Part shown: piece after piece, positions 15,729 to 24,361 of the stretch
Position numbering within the stretch: the first letter of the stretch is position 1
Layout: the number at the start of each line of letters is the position of its first letter
Translations under genes and position numbers: made by a program
The notes under the pieces: model-generated
What the model was told of the DNA's origin: nothing
Database searches by the model: none
What the model saw: only the letters and a program-made list of their open reading frames with translations
Assembly: GCA_902562425.1 (NCBI GenBank)
Contig: CACETF010000019.1
Location: forward strand, 1 to 36,092
Direction of reading: 5' to 3'
DNA length: 36,092 bases
Source: Porticoccaceae bacterium
Lineage (GTDB): Bacteria; Pseudomonadota; Gammaproteobacteria; Pseudomonadales; Porticoccaceae

Positions 15729-16097
15729 ATGGAGTTTATAGTTGTTGTTTTGATCGTTTCTTATGCCCTTTACGTTTACGCAGACAGAGTTTACCTGCGT
15801 CAACGTTGGCAGCTCACAAATGATCAAAGCTTTGACTGGAAGGCCATCGCAGTCTCGGCAGGGTGGACTGTAAACGAGTTGCAGCGAACAGAATTTCCTG
15901 ATGTTGCCGTCATTTCCCTCATAAAAACGATCAACTGCAATGCAATGGGTCCAACTCAAGTCACAATGACAATAAACGGCCGAAAAATTAAGCTTCTTTT
16001 TCGAAATTGGAATGGTCGCATGATCGAGCAGCAGATAAACGACATAACGTTCACCTCAATTACTGAGTGGGAAAAAAATACAATAAAAAAATATTGA
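15729..16097 (+). CDS. Small membrane-anchored hypothetical protein
   Basis: The product has 122 residues and I do not recognise its family. The N-terminus 'MEFIVVVLIVSYALYVYADR' is a single transmembrane segment, followed by a soluble basic domain with two Cys-free strand-like stretches ('QVTMTINGRKIKLLFRNWNG') and the ending 'WEKNTIKKY'. AAGGT lies seven bases upstream of the ATG, supporting translation. It is read against the flanking tRNA genes and lies in the 1.1 kb separating tRNA-Leu from tRNA-Cys, which are usually close neighbours downstream of pgsA in related bacteria, so it may be part of a small insertion. Confidence 0.55.
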   Translation: MEFIVVVLIVSYALYVYADRVYLRQRWQLTNDQSFDWKAIAVSAGWTVNELQRTEFPDVAVISLIKTINCNAMGPTQVTMTINGRKIKLLFRNWNGRMIEQQINDITFTSITEWEKNTIKKY

Positions 16098-16311
16098 CAA
16101 TTGAACTACCTCACAAGCGATCTCAGACCCGAGAATCTCTCCCATCGGCGAAACGCAGGGAAGGGCTCAATCCGGCGTATACGGAATTTTTGTAGGATTT
16201 ACCTCGAGCAGCCTCAAGTTGGGCCAAGACGCCGCATATTAAGTCGTCGGACCATCCAAATGATCCTAATACAGTGTGCGTCATCCGAGGGCCATCTTTG
16301 ACTATTGAGAA

Positions 16312-16385
16312 TGGAGGCGCGGGTCGGAATCGAACCGGCGTTAACGGAGTTGCAGTCCGCTGCATAACCACTCTGCCACCGCGCC
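16312..16385 (-). tRNA. tRNA-Cys (anticodon GCA)
   Basis: A 74-base cloverleaf with encoded CCA. The acceptor arm is GGCGCGG/CCGCGCC, the discriminator is U73 (a cysteine identity element), the anticodon loop is CUGCAAC with anticodon GCA, and the T-arm contains GGTTCGATTCC. It follows pgsA on the same strand by 81 bases and is probably cotranscribed with it. Confidence 0.96.
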
Positions 16386-16466
16386 ATGACTATACCCCTT
16401 CGACCACTATCAGCACCACTAACACTTGGTTGAGAGTGTATTCTATATCGCTATTTTAAGTAACTC

Positions 16467-17024
16467 CTAATAGAAACTATTTTTAGTTGCATTCCATGCC
16501 AGAAGAAAATAAACGCTCATCGAATACAACGCTAGTGCTGCCGAGATATACAATAGTAGCAAACCTGAATTCATCAGCAATAAATGCTCCTCATTTGAGA
16601 GCATCAAAATTATGATCGAAACCATTTGCATCCATGTCTTTATTTTTCCAATAAATGAAACCTCCACAATTTTGGACAACCCGATTGAAGACATCCACTC
16701 TCGAAGCCCAGATATAATAATTTCTCGTCCTATAATTATCATGGCTGGTACCGCAATCCACAAAGAAGAGTGCTCCTCGACTAACATCACAAGTGCCACA
16801 ACGACTATTAATTTGTCTGCAACAGGATCTAAGAAAGTGCCAAACGGCGTAACGCAATCGAGTCGACGCGCAAGGTACCCGTCTGCCCAATCGGATAATG
16901 CTGCAATTGTAAATAAGGCTGCAGCCAGAAATTTGTTAAGTTCCGCCTGCATGTAGAATGCAGCCACAAAAAGAGGAATTAACAATATCCTCAAGATTGT
17001 AATTATGTTAGGGATGTTCCACAT
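16467..17024 (-). CDS. pgsA: CDP-diacylglycerol--glycerol-3-phosphate 3-phosphatidyltransferase
   Basis: The 185-residue integral inner-membrane enzyme makes phosphatidylglycerol phosphate from CDP-diacylglycerol and glycerol-3-phosphate, the first step to phosphatidylglycerol and cardiolipin. The full CDP-alcohol phosphotransferase signature D-G-x2-A-R-x8-G-x3-D-x3-D is visible (Asp48, Gly49, Ala52, Arg53, Gly62, Asp66, Asp70). Hydrophobic segments match the usual six-helix topology. ATG 17024 (MWNIPNIIT) aligns with the E. coli start; ATG 17030 is two codons upstream and neither has a clear Shine-Dalgarno. It lies 72 bases downstream of uvrC and upstream of tRNA-Cys, the classic gammaproteobacterial order. 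Confidence 0.96.
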   Translation of the reverse strand: MWNIPNIITILRILLIPLFVAAFYMQAELNKFLAAALFTIAALSDWADGYLARRLDCVTPFGTFLDPVADKLIVVVALVMLVEEHSSLWIAVPAMIIIGREIIISGLREWMSSIGLSKIVEVSFIGKIKTWMQMVSIIILMLSNEEHLLLMNSGLLLLYISAALALYSMSVYFLLAWNATKNSFY

Positions 17025-17096
17025 AATCATGTGTTGTTTTGTAACCTTGGGCTATTATAGTCTTAACCTCAGTGTAACCTATCTATCATCAAAGCG

Positions 17097-18923
17097 TCAT
17101 TCATTATGAAGTGCAGAGTGTATGGCCTCGGCAACCTTTTTATTAATATTCGGCACTCTCATCAAATCTGTTATGCTTGCCTTTGTTACCTCTTTACTCC
17201 CACCAAAGTATTTTAAAAGTTCTCGACGACGAGTTGGACCCACACCGGGTATTCCCTCAAGCAATGAAGTTCGTCGCTTTCTATCACGACGTTGTTTGTG
17301 TCCCGTGACGGCAAAACGGTGTGCCTCGTCTCTTATCTGATCAATCAAACTAAGCGCACGCGTTTGAGGATTTGAAATGATCCGGTGTGGATCTCCACAC
17401 ACAATCAGCGTTTCTAAACTAGACTTTCGTGTGACCCCTTTGGCCACGCCAACAATAGCTACGCCAACGATACATAATTCATTTAGAACTTTACTGACTA
17501 CGCCGATTTGGCCTTTCCCTCCATCGATCAAAAGAAGATCAGGAAGCTTACCTTCGCCATTCAAAAGACGTTTATACCGTCTCGTTACTGCTTGACGCAT
17601 CGCCGCGTAATCGTCGCCAGCCTTCACATCAACGATGTTAAACCTTCTGTAATCGCTTTTGAGAGCGCCTGTGTTGTCAAAAACAACGCAGGATGCCACT
17701 ACGGCCTCCCCGCTGCTGTGGCTAACATCAAAACATTCAATTCGCTGAGGCGTTGAATCTAACCTGAGAGTGTCCCGTAAAGAGGCGAAACGTTTTTCTA
17801 ACGTCGCCTTTGACGACTGCTTAGCAGCGAGATTTTGTTCTGCAGTTCGCTCAGCCAACTTCAACCACTTAGCCCTGAATCCTCTAACTGCCTCTCGTAT
17901 TTTAACTGCTCTACCAAGTCTCTCTTGGATCGCATGCTGAAGAGCAACCTTACTAGCAATCGACGCGTTCACAAAAATCTCTTTGGGTACATCGGGTCTG
18001 CTACCAAAACCACCCAGATACATACGGGGCAAATACTCCTCGAGCATCTCTGCTACTGTATCTGCCAATGGGACCTTTGGATAGTAAGTTCGACTACCTA
18101 TAATCCGACCTTGTCGAACAAATAATACATGCACGCACGCGTCCCCCGCACTTATCACGGCTGCTATGACGTCAATATTTCCATTACCTTTTTCAATCAC
18201 TTGGTCCGTCTGAATCTGACGCATTGCAGCGATCTGATCCCGTTTTTCTGCTGCAGATTCATAATCCAACTTGTCTGCTGCAGATTCCATTTGGCACTCA
18301 AGTTCCCGTAGTACTTTACTTGATTTGCCTTCCAAATAGAGTTGGGTAAATTCTACATCAATTGCATAATCTTCTTCGGAAACAAAACCAACGCAAGGTG
18401 CGGTACAACGTTTAATTTGAAATTGTAAACACGGGCGAGATCTATTTTTAAAAAAAACATCATCACATTGCCGCACCCGAAACATTTTCTGTAAAAAACT
18501 CATGCTATCCCGAACTGCTTGTGAACTTGGAAAAGGACCAAAATATCGGCCTCGATGATGTTTTTTACCGCGGTGAAATGACAATCTAGGCCATGTGTCC
18601 TTATCGGACAAAAATATGTAAGGATAACTTTTATCATCTCGCATAATAATATTAAAAGGAGGACGATTCTCTTTGATTAGATTATGTTCTAAAAGCAGAG
18701 CTTCGGTTTCGGTCTCTGTAATCGTCACATCTATTGAGGCAACACGCTTTACAAGAGCAAGCGTCTTTAAACTTAAACCGCTTCCATGAAAATAACTACT
18801 CAGACGATTCTTTAAGTTTTTTGCTTTTCCGATATAAAGAATATCGGATTCCGCATCAAACATCTGGTAAACGCCAGGACGTTCCGTCTGAGTTTTTAAG
18901 AAATTTTTTGCTTCGAATGCCAT
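17097..18923 (-). CDS. uvrC: Excinuclease ABC subunit C
   Basis: The 608-residue product is the dual-incision nuclease of nucleotide excision repair, acting with UvrA and UvrB. Domains in order: GIY-YIG nuclease (Gly-Val-Tyr at 17-19, Tyr-Ile-Gly at 30-32), which makes the 3' cut; a UVR motif for UvrB contact ('AADKLDYESAAEKRDQI'); an RNase H-like domain with the catalytic Asp in 'RIECFDVSHSSGE' for the 5' cut; and tandem helix-hairpin-helix motifs ('LEGIPGVGPTRRRELL', 'VPNINKKVAEAI'). ATG 18923 (MAFEAKNFLK) is chosen over in-frame upstream codons because it matches family length (E. coli 610). No uvrY/gacA gene precedes it, unlike in many gammaproteobacteria. No LexA-like box is apparent. 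Confidence 0.97.
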   Translation of the reverse strand: MAFEAKNFLKTQTERPGVYQMFDAESDILYIGKAKNLKNRLSSYFHGSGLSLKTLALVKRVASIDVTITETETEALLLEHNLIKENRPPFNIIMRDDKSYPYIFLSDKDTWPRLSFHRGKKHHRGRYFGPFPSSQAVRDSMSFLQKMFRVRQCDDVFFKNRSRPCLQFQIKRCTAPCVGFVSEEDYAIDVEFTQLYLEGKSSKVLRELECQMESAADKLDYESAAEKRDQIAAMRQIQTDQVIEKGNGNIDVIAAVISAGDACVHVLFVRQGRIIGSRTYYPKVPLADTVAEMLEEYLPRMYLGGFGSRPDVPKEIFVNASIASKVALQHAIQERLGRAVKIREAVRGFRAKWLKLAERTAEQNLAAKQSSKATLEKRFASLRDTLRLDSTPQRIECFDVSHSSGEAVVASCVVFDNTGALKSDYRRFNIVDVKAGDDYAAMRQAVTRRYKRLLNGEGKLPDLLLIDGGKGQIGVVSKVLNELCIVGVAIVGVAKGVTRKSSLETLIVCGDPHRIISNPQTRALSLIDQIRDEAHRFAVTGHKQRRDRKRRTSLLEGIPGVGPTRRRELLKYFGGSKEVTKASITDLMRVPNINKKVAEAIHSALHNE

Positions 18924-19387
18924 AACTAAAGTGTAACCTGTTTTGGGCTCGCAGCAGACAACAAAAGTCAAAAATCAATAAGTAGATAAATTTAGTCATA
19001 CTAAAACTGAGTTACCGCCCCGAACCATTTAAAAATCAGCCTTCAATGTTTGTTAACATCAGCCACTTGATTATTGATGCGGTTAAAAAATTAATATGCA
19101 ATAAGAACTATAACTACTTTCCTGAACCACTGTTACCATCAATTATAAATTTTACATCCCCCAATGATGTATTGGATTGGTAAGCAAAGCGTCTCAATTT
19201 ACAATTAATTGATATCAGGTCATTGGTGTGGAACGGTTCGAAAACTTGTCAAAAATCACCAATTTTTGGCATACTTTTTAGTTTAATTTACAGGTGGTCC
19301 AAAGGAAGGAAATGTTGCTTAATCAAAAAATAGCAATTTGATATCGTTACGAACAATAATTAGAACCGAATCGAGAGGGGTGGGCTT
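18924..19387. promoter_or_regulatory. 464-base divergent intergenic region between uvrC and dusA
   Basis: No gene is supported. A fair sigma70 promoter for dusA is TTGTCA (19246-19251), an 18-base spacer, then CATACT (19270-19275). An odd palindrome TTTAGT-CAT-ACTAAA lies at 18991-19005, about 70 bases upstream of uvrC. A nine-codon frame starts at ATG 19312 after GGAAGG but is too short to claim. Confidence 0.45.
19246..19275 (+). promoter_or_regulatory. Probable sigma70 promoter of the dusA-tal-TerB operon
   Basis: TTGTCA (one mismatch to TTGACA) is followed by 18 bases and CATACT. The implied start site, near 19282, would leave a leader of about 105 bases before the TTG start of dusA. Confidence 0.45.
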
Positions 19388-20362
19388 TTGGAAATTGATA
19401 GAAGATTTTGCGTCGCTCCGATGATGAACTGGACAGACAGGTTTTGTCGATATTTTTTTCGTCTAATCAGTCAGAATGCTCTTCTTTACACTGAAATGAT
19501 AAGCACTGGTGCAATCCTTTACGGTGATGCCACTAGGCATCTAAAAATGCACATTAGTGAGCATCCAGTCGCCCTTCAATTAGGGGGCGCAGTTCCCTGT
19601 GAACTTGCTCGTGCCAGTAAAATAGCGAGCTCATACAACTATGCAGAGATTAATTTTAACTGTGGTTGCCCAAGTTCTCGAGTCCAAAACGGTCACTTTG
19701 GAGCAATACTGATGAAAGATACCTCTCGGACCGCCGATTGCGTCTCAGCAATGCTTGACGCAGTTGAATTGCCAGTCACAATTAAGCACAGGCTTGGTGT
19801 AGACGACCTCGACTCCTATGATTTTCTGCGAGATTTTATTGGAGCAATATCCGCGACAGGATGTAAAGTTTTTATATTGCATGCAAGAAAAGCTTGGCTA
19901 ACGGGCATAAGTCCAAAACAGAATAGGGAGTTGCCGCCTCTTGACTATGAGCGGGTTTATCAAATAAAAAAGGATTTCCCCCACCTGTCAATAATTATAA
20001 ATGGTGGCATTGCTAATTTAGCGGAGGCAACTGCGCACTTAAGCAAAACTGATGGTGTAATGATGGGAAGAGCAGCGTATCATAATCCCTACGTATTAGC
20101 TGAAGTAGATCAATTAGTGTTTGGGTCAAAAAAAACAATTAAAACTCGTAAGCAGATTGCCGACGAATTTGCTCAGTTTGTTGAAGGGGAACTCTTAAAT
20201 GGCGTACCATTAAATGCAATGACTCGTCACATAGTGGGTCTATTTCATGGCACGAATAACGGAAAACGGTTCAGACGGCACCTAAGTGAAAATGCTTGTA
20301 ATCCAAATGCCCAGATAGATGTGCTTCACGAAGCTGTATCAAAAGTAACAATGGATATCTAA
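19388..20362 (+). CDS. dusA: tRNA-dihydrouridine(20/20a) synthase
   Basis: The 324-residue FMN enzyme reduces uridine 20/20a in the tRNA D-loop. Evidence: '[18 protein letters not shown]' and '[13 protein letters not shown]' at the N-terminus, the catalytic Cys94 in '[14 protein letters not shown]', '[20 protein letters not shown]' (diagnostic of DusA rather than DusB/C) and 'IINGGI' at the flavin phosphate site. It starts at TTG 19388; the frame is closed by TAG a few codons upstream and no other start exists. GAGAGGGG about ten bases upstream supports it. It leads an operon with tal (2-base gap) and a TerB-like gene. Confidence 0.95.
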   Translation: MEIDRRFCVAPMMNWTDRFCRYFFRLISQNALLYTEMISTGAILYGDATRHLKMHISEHPVALQLGGAVPCELARASKIASSYNYAEINFNCGCPSSRVQNGHFGAILMKDTSRTADCVSAMLDAVELPVTIKHRLGVDDLDSYDFLRDFIGAISATGCKVFILHARKAWLTGISPKQNRELPPLDYERVYQIKKDFPHLSIIINGGIANLAEATAHLSKTDGVMMGRAAYHNPYVLAEVDQLVFGSKKTIKTRKQIADEFAQFVEGELLNGVPLNAMTRHIVGLFHGTNNGKRFRRHLSENACNPNAQIDVLHEAVSKVTMDI

Positions 20363-20364
20363 TA

Positions 20365-21318
20365 ATGAAGAGTCAACTTGAGCAATTAAAGGAAATTACC
20401 ACCGTAGTTGCGGATACTGGAGACTTTGAAACAATCAGCAAATTCCAACCTCAAGACGCCACGACAAATCCCTCGTTACTTTTAAAAGCTGCAAAAATGC
20501 CAACATATCGTCATCTGGTTGACGAGACTTTGGCCATAGTTCGCCGTAAAAAATTATCATCTGATGAACAAATCAATATAAGCATGGATACCCTGGCAGT
20601 GCGTTTCGGACAGAAAATCTTAGCTATTATCCCAGGACGTGTTTCAACCGAGATCGACGCACGTTTATCGTTTGATATACACGGTTCAGTTGCAAAGGCT
20701 CACGACCTGATAAACCAGTATGAGCAAGTCGGAATAGGAGCAGACCGGGTGCTAATCAAAATGGCATCTACTTGGGAAGGTATTCGCGCTGCTGAGAAGT
20801 TGGAACGTGACGGAATAAATTGCAATCTCACGCTACTTTTCAACTTTTCGCAGGCGGCAGCAGCAGCGGATGCTGGTGCATTTCTAATTTCACCATTCGT
20901 CGGTCGCATTCTTGATTGGTATAAGTTATCTACAGGTAAAAGTTATGACGTGCCTTCAGAGGATCCAGGCGTCCAATCAGTCACTCAAATTTATAATTAT
21001 TTCAAACAAAAAAAGTATCGAACTATTGTGATGGGCGCAAGTTTCAGAAATACTAATCAGATTATTGAGTTAGCTGGATGCGATAGCCTCACTATCAGTC
21101 CTGCCCTGCTTAATGAACTTGGCAATACTTTTTCTCAACTTGAAAAAAAGCTCGACGCCACCAATACTGGTGAGGCAAAGCATTTTAAACTAGGGGGAGA
21201 GCCAAATTTTCGATACAGACTTAACGAGGATGCCATGGCAACAGAAAAACTCGCTGAAGGAATACGTAGCTTTATCAGTGATCAAATAAAACTAGAAACT
21301 TGGCTCAGGTCTTTATAG
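20365..21318 (+). CDS. tal: Transaldolase (TalB type)
   Basis: The 317-residue enzyme of the non-oxidative pentose phosphate pathway transfers dihydroxyacetone from sedoheptulose-7-phosphate to glyceraldehyde-3-phosphate. The Schiff-base lysine is Lys132 in '[12 protein letters not shown]', the same number as in E. coli TalB, with Asp17 in 'VVADTGD' as the other key residue. '[13 protein letters not shown]', '[11 protein letters not shown]' and '[11 protein letters not shown]' are family signatures. Length is normal. It starts two bases after the dusA stop with no clear Shine-Dalgarno, so translational coupling is likely. Confidence 0.97.
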   Translation: MKSQLEQLKEITTVVADTGDFETISKFQPQDATTNPSLLLKAAKMPTYRHLVDETLAIVRRKKLSSDEQINISMDTLAVRFGQKILAIIPGRVSTEIDARLSFDIHGSVAKAHDLINQYEQVGIGADRVLIKMASTWEGIRAAEKLERDGINCNLTLLFNFSQAAAAADAGAFLISPFVGRILDWYKLSTGKSYDVPSEDPGVQSVTQIYNYFKQKKYRTIVMGASFRNTNQIIELAGCDSLTISPALLNELGNTFSQLEKKLDATNTGEAKHFKLGGEPNFRYRLNEDAMATEKLAEGIRSFISDQIKLETWLRSL

Positions 21319-21321
21319 ATC

Positions 21322-21813
21322 ATGCTCTCCTCCATAAAGCACTTTTTTAAAGAACGCATCGCAGAATCAGAAGACGAAAAATCAATGAATGAGCATTTAG
21401 CAGTCGCAGCTCTTCTTGTAGAGGTGATGATTATTGACGGTGATCTTGCAGATGCTGAGTTGAATACAGTTACTAAAAGTTTAGGAGAGCTTCTAAAAAT
21501 TGAAGCAAACGACCTACACGATCTCATCGAACTATCAAAAAAAGAAGTATCCGCCGCCACCTCGTTGTACCAATTCACAAAGCAAATCAATGAAAGTTTT
21601 GATATAGACAAAAAACTTCAGCTGATGACTACCTTGTGGAGAGTAGCGTACGCAGATGGTAAATTAGACAAGTATGAAGAAAACATAATAAGACGGATTG
21701 CAGACCTGATCCACATCCGACACTCCGAGTACATAAAGTGCAAAGTGACCGCTAGGCAACCGAAACAATTTACCAGTCAAGACGAAGATTCCAAAGCATT
21801 TATTAGGTCATAG
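21322..21813 (+). CDS. TerB-like (tellurite-resistance TerB fold) protein
   Basis: The 163-residue all-helical product resembles the TerB/DjlA-like family: two similar halves, each with an acidic metal-binding-like stretch ('LLVEVMIIDGDLADAELNTV' and 'RVAYADGKLDKYEENIIRRI'). The family's role is unclear; members often accompany stress or membrane-linked systems. It starts three bases after tal and is probably cotranscribed with it. Its last 37 bases overlap the 3' end of the convergent STAS gene, so the two mRNAs could pair. Confidence 0.8.
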   Translation: MLSSIKHFFKERIAESEDEKSMNEHLAVAALLVEVMIIDGDLADAELNTVTKSLGELLKIEANDLHDLIELSKKEVSAATSLYQFTKQINESFDIDKKLQLMTTLWRVAYADGKLDKYEENIIRRIADLIHIRHSEYIKCKVTARQPKQFTSQDEDSKAFIRS

Positions 21814-22262
21814 AACTGTGCATTGTTGTCTGGACACAACTCGATAAGCGTCTTGTGTGCCTCCAAGACTTGTCGACGAATTTCTGCGTCTTCTGAAGTC
21901 AACGGCTCAAGAGCAATAGTGGCGAAACTTTTATTAATATCTTGATCGAAGATTTCGAAAATTTCGTTAAACCCCATCACCTCTAAAATTCTTAGGATGC
22001 TAGGATTGTGGCAAAATATTTTGGCATTGACACCATATTCGCGCCGACAATGAAACCCTAACTTCGCGAGAATTCCAAGGGTAGTGCTATCGAGACACTC
22101 CGCTTCGAGCATATCGATAACTACTTGATTTACCGCGCTACTTCCAAAAATCCTATCCATGTGTCTATTTAATGCTCCGCAAAGAGTCACGCGAACGTCC
22201 CCTGTGAGTTTCAATAAATAATTACCGGCAGAATCATAGACTAATATTTTACCAGAACTCAT
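21777..22262 (-). CDS. STAS-domain anti-sigma factor antagonist, HsbA-like
   Basis: The 161-residue product has an N-terminal STAS domain: 'VVIDMLEAECLDSTTLGILA' holds the likely phospho-acceptor Ser59 in the DST motif, and 'GFNEIFEIFD' ends the domain. A further 50-residue helical tail matches the size of Pseudomonas HsbA. ATG 22262 is preferred to upstream in-frame codons because it starts one base after the stop of the PP2C gene, a tight coupling, and matches the fold. In this family the neighbouring phosphatase removes the phosphate, and the STAS protein then binds an anti-sigma factor or a diguanylate cyclase. Partners are not encoded nearby. Confidence 0.85.
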   Translation of the reverse strand: MSSGKILVYDSAGNYLLKLTGDVRVTLCGALNRHMDRIFGSSAVNQVVIDMLEAECLDSTTLGILAKLGFHCRREYGVNAKIFCHNPSILRILEVMGFNEIFEIFDQDINKSFATIALEPLTSEDAEIRRQVLEAHKTLIELCPDNNAQFYDLINALESSS

Positions 22263-22263
22263 G

Positions 22264-23457
22264 TCACGAGTTCCTGCGCAGCAAGAGCACAGACACATCG
22301 TCTTGAGGACTATCATTATCTGACAAAAAAAATGTCTTCCTCAAATCATTCAAACTTTTCGGGCAATCTGCCAAACGGCTCAATATTGTGTCCTCTTTCT
22401 CATGCATATGACTCTTGGATAAAAGATCAAATACACCATCAGAAAAAAGGACTAATGCACTACCTTTGGCAAATTCTACCTCATGCACTTTCCAACTTAC
22501 CGATTCAAAAAGCCCGACAGGTTTTCCGGTGCCGGGCAAAAAAGAAGGATCTCCGTTTGCTATTAATACAGGCCGAGGTAACTGTGCTGCAGTTACATAA
22601 CGCAACGAATGGCTGCACATATCAAGTGATCCTGCCATTAATGTCATATGTTTCTCGAGGTTCATACCCATAATTTGTTTATTCAAATGTTCAATTAACC
22701 CCTCAGGCGCCTTTGCGAGAGCGTTGTAATCTCTCTCTAACTCATGCTTTCGGATAATCCGTCCAATCATAAACTGTAATAAAACAGTCACAAAGGCTGA
22801 GGATGCTCCATGACCAGAAACGTCTGCAAAATAAAACAATAGATATCGATCTAACACAACGCTGTACCCAACGAAATCACCACTCAAGTAAAGTGATGGT
22901 ATTATAACGTGGGAAATTTCATACTCGCCAAAAATAATCGGACGCGTAGGCATCAAACTCTTTTGCACCTCTAATCCAGCGATTTGGTCTTGTTCGAGGA
23001 CTCTTAGGCTCTCCTCCAAGTCATGATTAGTTTTTTCTAACTGCGCCTGTTGATCCAACCTTTGGGCTCGCAGTTGAGCTAACGCATCGATTCTGAGAAC
23101 CATTTGGCGAAAAGTAGATTCATCAAACCCTGGCACAATAACGTCGGCTGCACCCAGACGAAAGAACTCCAATGTCTTTTCAAAGTCGGGGTCATCTCCT
23201 AGAGCAATTACTATTAAATAAGTGGAACAAAGTCGTCTGAACAGATCAATTTCGATCTTGCTATCAATAGTTACACTTTGTGAATCAAGTATAATTAATC
23301 GGTTACTAGATTCGAGTGTAAAATTTTCAAGTTCACTTAAGTTCGCGTGTCGAGTTGGTATTCCAAGTGATGAAAAGCAATTTTGGAAATTAGCCAAGCT
23401 TTCAAAATCTTGAACCACTAAAGTCACGCCATCTTTTGATTTATTTATAGGATTCAC
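22264..23457 (-). CDS. PP2C/SpoIIE-type phosphatase with degenerate receiver domain, HsbR-like
   Basis: The product has 397 residues. Residues 1-125 have the response-regulator fold, with a likely acceptor Asp58 in 'LIILDSQ', but only one N-terminal acid ('VVQDFES') and no conserved Lys where the usual K-P lies ('ADVIVPGFDES'), so phosphorylation is doubtful. A coiled coil (about 130-160) leads to a SpoIIE/PP2C domain with metal-binding Asp residues in 'SGDFVGYS', 'FADVSGHG', 'VLFSDGVFD' and 'QDDVSVLLLRR'. It should dephosphorylate the STAS protein encoded next. Unlike P. aeruginosa HsbR (receiver, phosphatase and serine kinase) it stops after the phosphatase, so the kinase must be elsewhere. 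It starts at GTG 23457; the ribosome site is weak. Confidence 0.85.
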   Translation of the reverse strand: MNPINKSKDGVTLVVQDFESLANFQNCFSSLGIPTRHANLSELENFTLESSNRLIILDSQSVTIDSKIEIDLFRRLCSTYLIVIALGDDPDFEKTLEFFRLGAADVIVPGFDESTFRQMVLRIDALAQLRAQRLDQQAQLEKTNHDLEESLRVLEQDQIAGLEVQKSLMPTRPIIFGEYEISHVIIPSLYLSGDFVGYSVVLDRYLLFYFADVSGHGASSAFVTVLLQFMIGRIIRKHELERDYNALAKAPEGLIEHLNKQIMGMNLEKHMTLMAGSLDMCSHSLRYVTAAQLPRPVLIANGDPSFLPGTGKPVGLFESVSWKVHEVEFAKGSALVLFSDGVFDLLSKSHMHEKEDTILSRLADCPKSLNDLRKTFFLSDNDSPQDDVSVLLLRRNS

Positions 23458-23508
23458 CTAATAGTATTAAACCGTTGTTCATGACGTTAGTCTTATTCAA
23501 AAAAGCCG

Positions 23509-24210
23509 TCAATAGTCATCGTCGAAACCAAAATCATCTTCTACAACTCCATCCATAATCAAATATTTTCGTTTTTGATGATAAACATCTCTAATAAAGA
23601 TATACCGATCTCCAGTTACTATATCCTCAACTCCTAATAATTCTCCCCGCATTGACACCAGAGAAAGTGCCCTAATAGAATTCCGTGCTTTAACCTCCGA
23701 GTAAAAATTGAGTGGGTTCGTCAAACTCCCCAACATCAACCCTGAAACATCGCGGAGATTGGATGGACCAACCAGCGGTAGCACAAGATAAGGGCCCTCG
23801 GCAATCCCCCAAACTGCTAAGGTTTGCCCAAAATCCTCAGAGGGTACTGATTGAAGCTTAAAAATAGCATGTGCCATGTCAAAAAAACCACCTAAGCCAA
23901 TCGACGTGTTTATTAGAAATCGTCCTGACGAGCGAAACATGTCCCGCGATTTACCCTGCAGCCCGCAATTGGCAGCGGTGGTCATTTCACTTAAATTTTC
24001 TACCATACTGCCAACTGCCCTCTCAAAGGGCGCCGGCATCAGTCGGACATAAAGTTGAGCTAATGGCTTTAGAAACAAAAGATCAACTGTTTCATTGAAA
24101 TTGAACATCGCTCGATTTAATAATTCGAATTTATCATCTTGAACCTTCGCTATAACGACCACAGGTGTTATCATGAAGGTTATAAAAAGCATAATACGCA
24201 AGTTTTTCAA
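23509..24210 (-). CDS. mlaA: MlaA (VacJ)-like outer-membrane lipid-asymmetry protein, no lipobox
   Basis: MlaA, with a porin, removes misplaced phospholipids from the outer leaflet. Evidence: 'FELLNRAMFNFNE' (the family NRxxFxFN motif), 'FLINTSIGLGGFFDMA', 'SEDFGQTLAVWGIAEGPYLV' and 'PLVGPSNLRDVSGL'. The product is about 233 residues if it starts at TTG 24210, which gives 'MKNLRIMLFITFMITP' as signal peptide, with AGGA 11 bases upstream. The frame is open to 24408, but that would overlap hrpA and add a non-homologous lead. ATG 24192 is an alternative. No Cys occurs near the cleavage region, so unlike E. coli MlaA it is probably not a lipoprotein. It lies 151 bases after hrpA on the same strand. 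mlaBCDEF are not in the window. Confidence 0.85.
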   Translation of the reverse strand: MKNLRIMLFITFMITPVVVIAKVQDDKFELLNRAMFNFNETVDLLFLKPLAQLYVRLMPAPFERAVGSMVENLSEMTTAANCGLQGKSRDMFRSSGRFLINTSIGLGGFFDMAHAIFKLQSVPSEDFGQTLAVWGIAEGPYLVLPLVGPSNLRDVSGLMLGSLTNPLNFYSEVKARNSIRALSLVSMRGELLGVEDIVTGDRYIFIRDVYHQKRKYLIMDGVVEDDFGFDDDY

Positions 24211-24361
24211 ATGATTTGCATTCCTAATATCAAAAACAATTTGGGAATTAATGGTAACGCTGTTGTGTGAAATCGCCAACAACAAAAATTCAAAAAAGAT
24301 GAGAACCGAGTGTGTGAACAATTTTATTAAAAATATATGCTGCTGCGAAAAAAAAACTGTA

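Noticed and set aside
15532..15741. 69-codon plus-strand frame before the orphan ORF
   Set aside because: TTG start without a ribosome site, no recognisable content, overlaps the better-supported gene at 15729.
16101..16371. Open frames on both strands running into or over tRNA-Cys
   Set aside because: The minus-strand frame reads through the tRNA itself; the rest has no recognised family, although the low-similarity piece at 16123-16260 could be a decayed gene.
15078..16385. Integration site at the tRNA genes
   Set aside because: I found no second copy of either tRNA 3' end and no integrase gene, so an attachment-site claim is unsupported.
19312..19341. Nine-codon frame after GGAAGG upstream of dusA (possible leader peptide)
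   Set aside because: Too short, ribosome site too close to the ATG, no regulatory codon run or attenuator hairpin.
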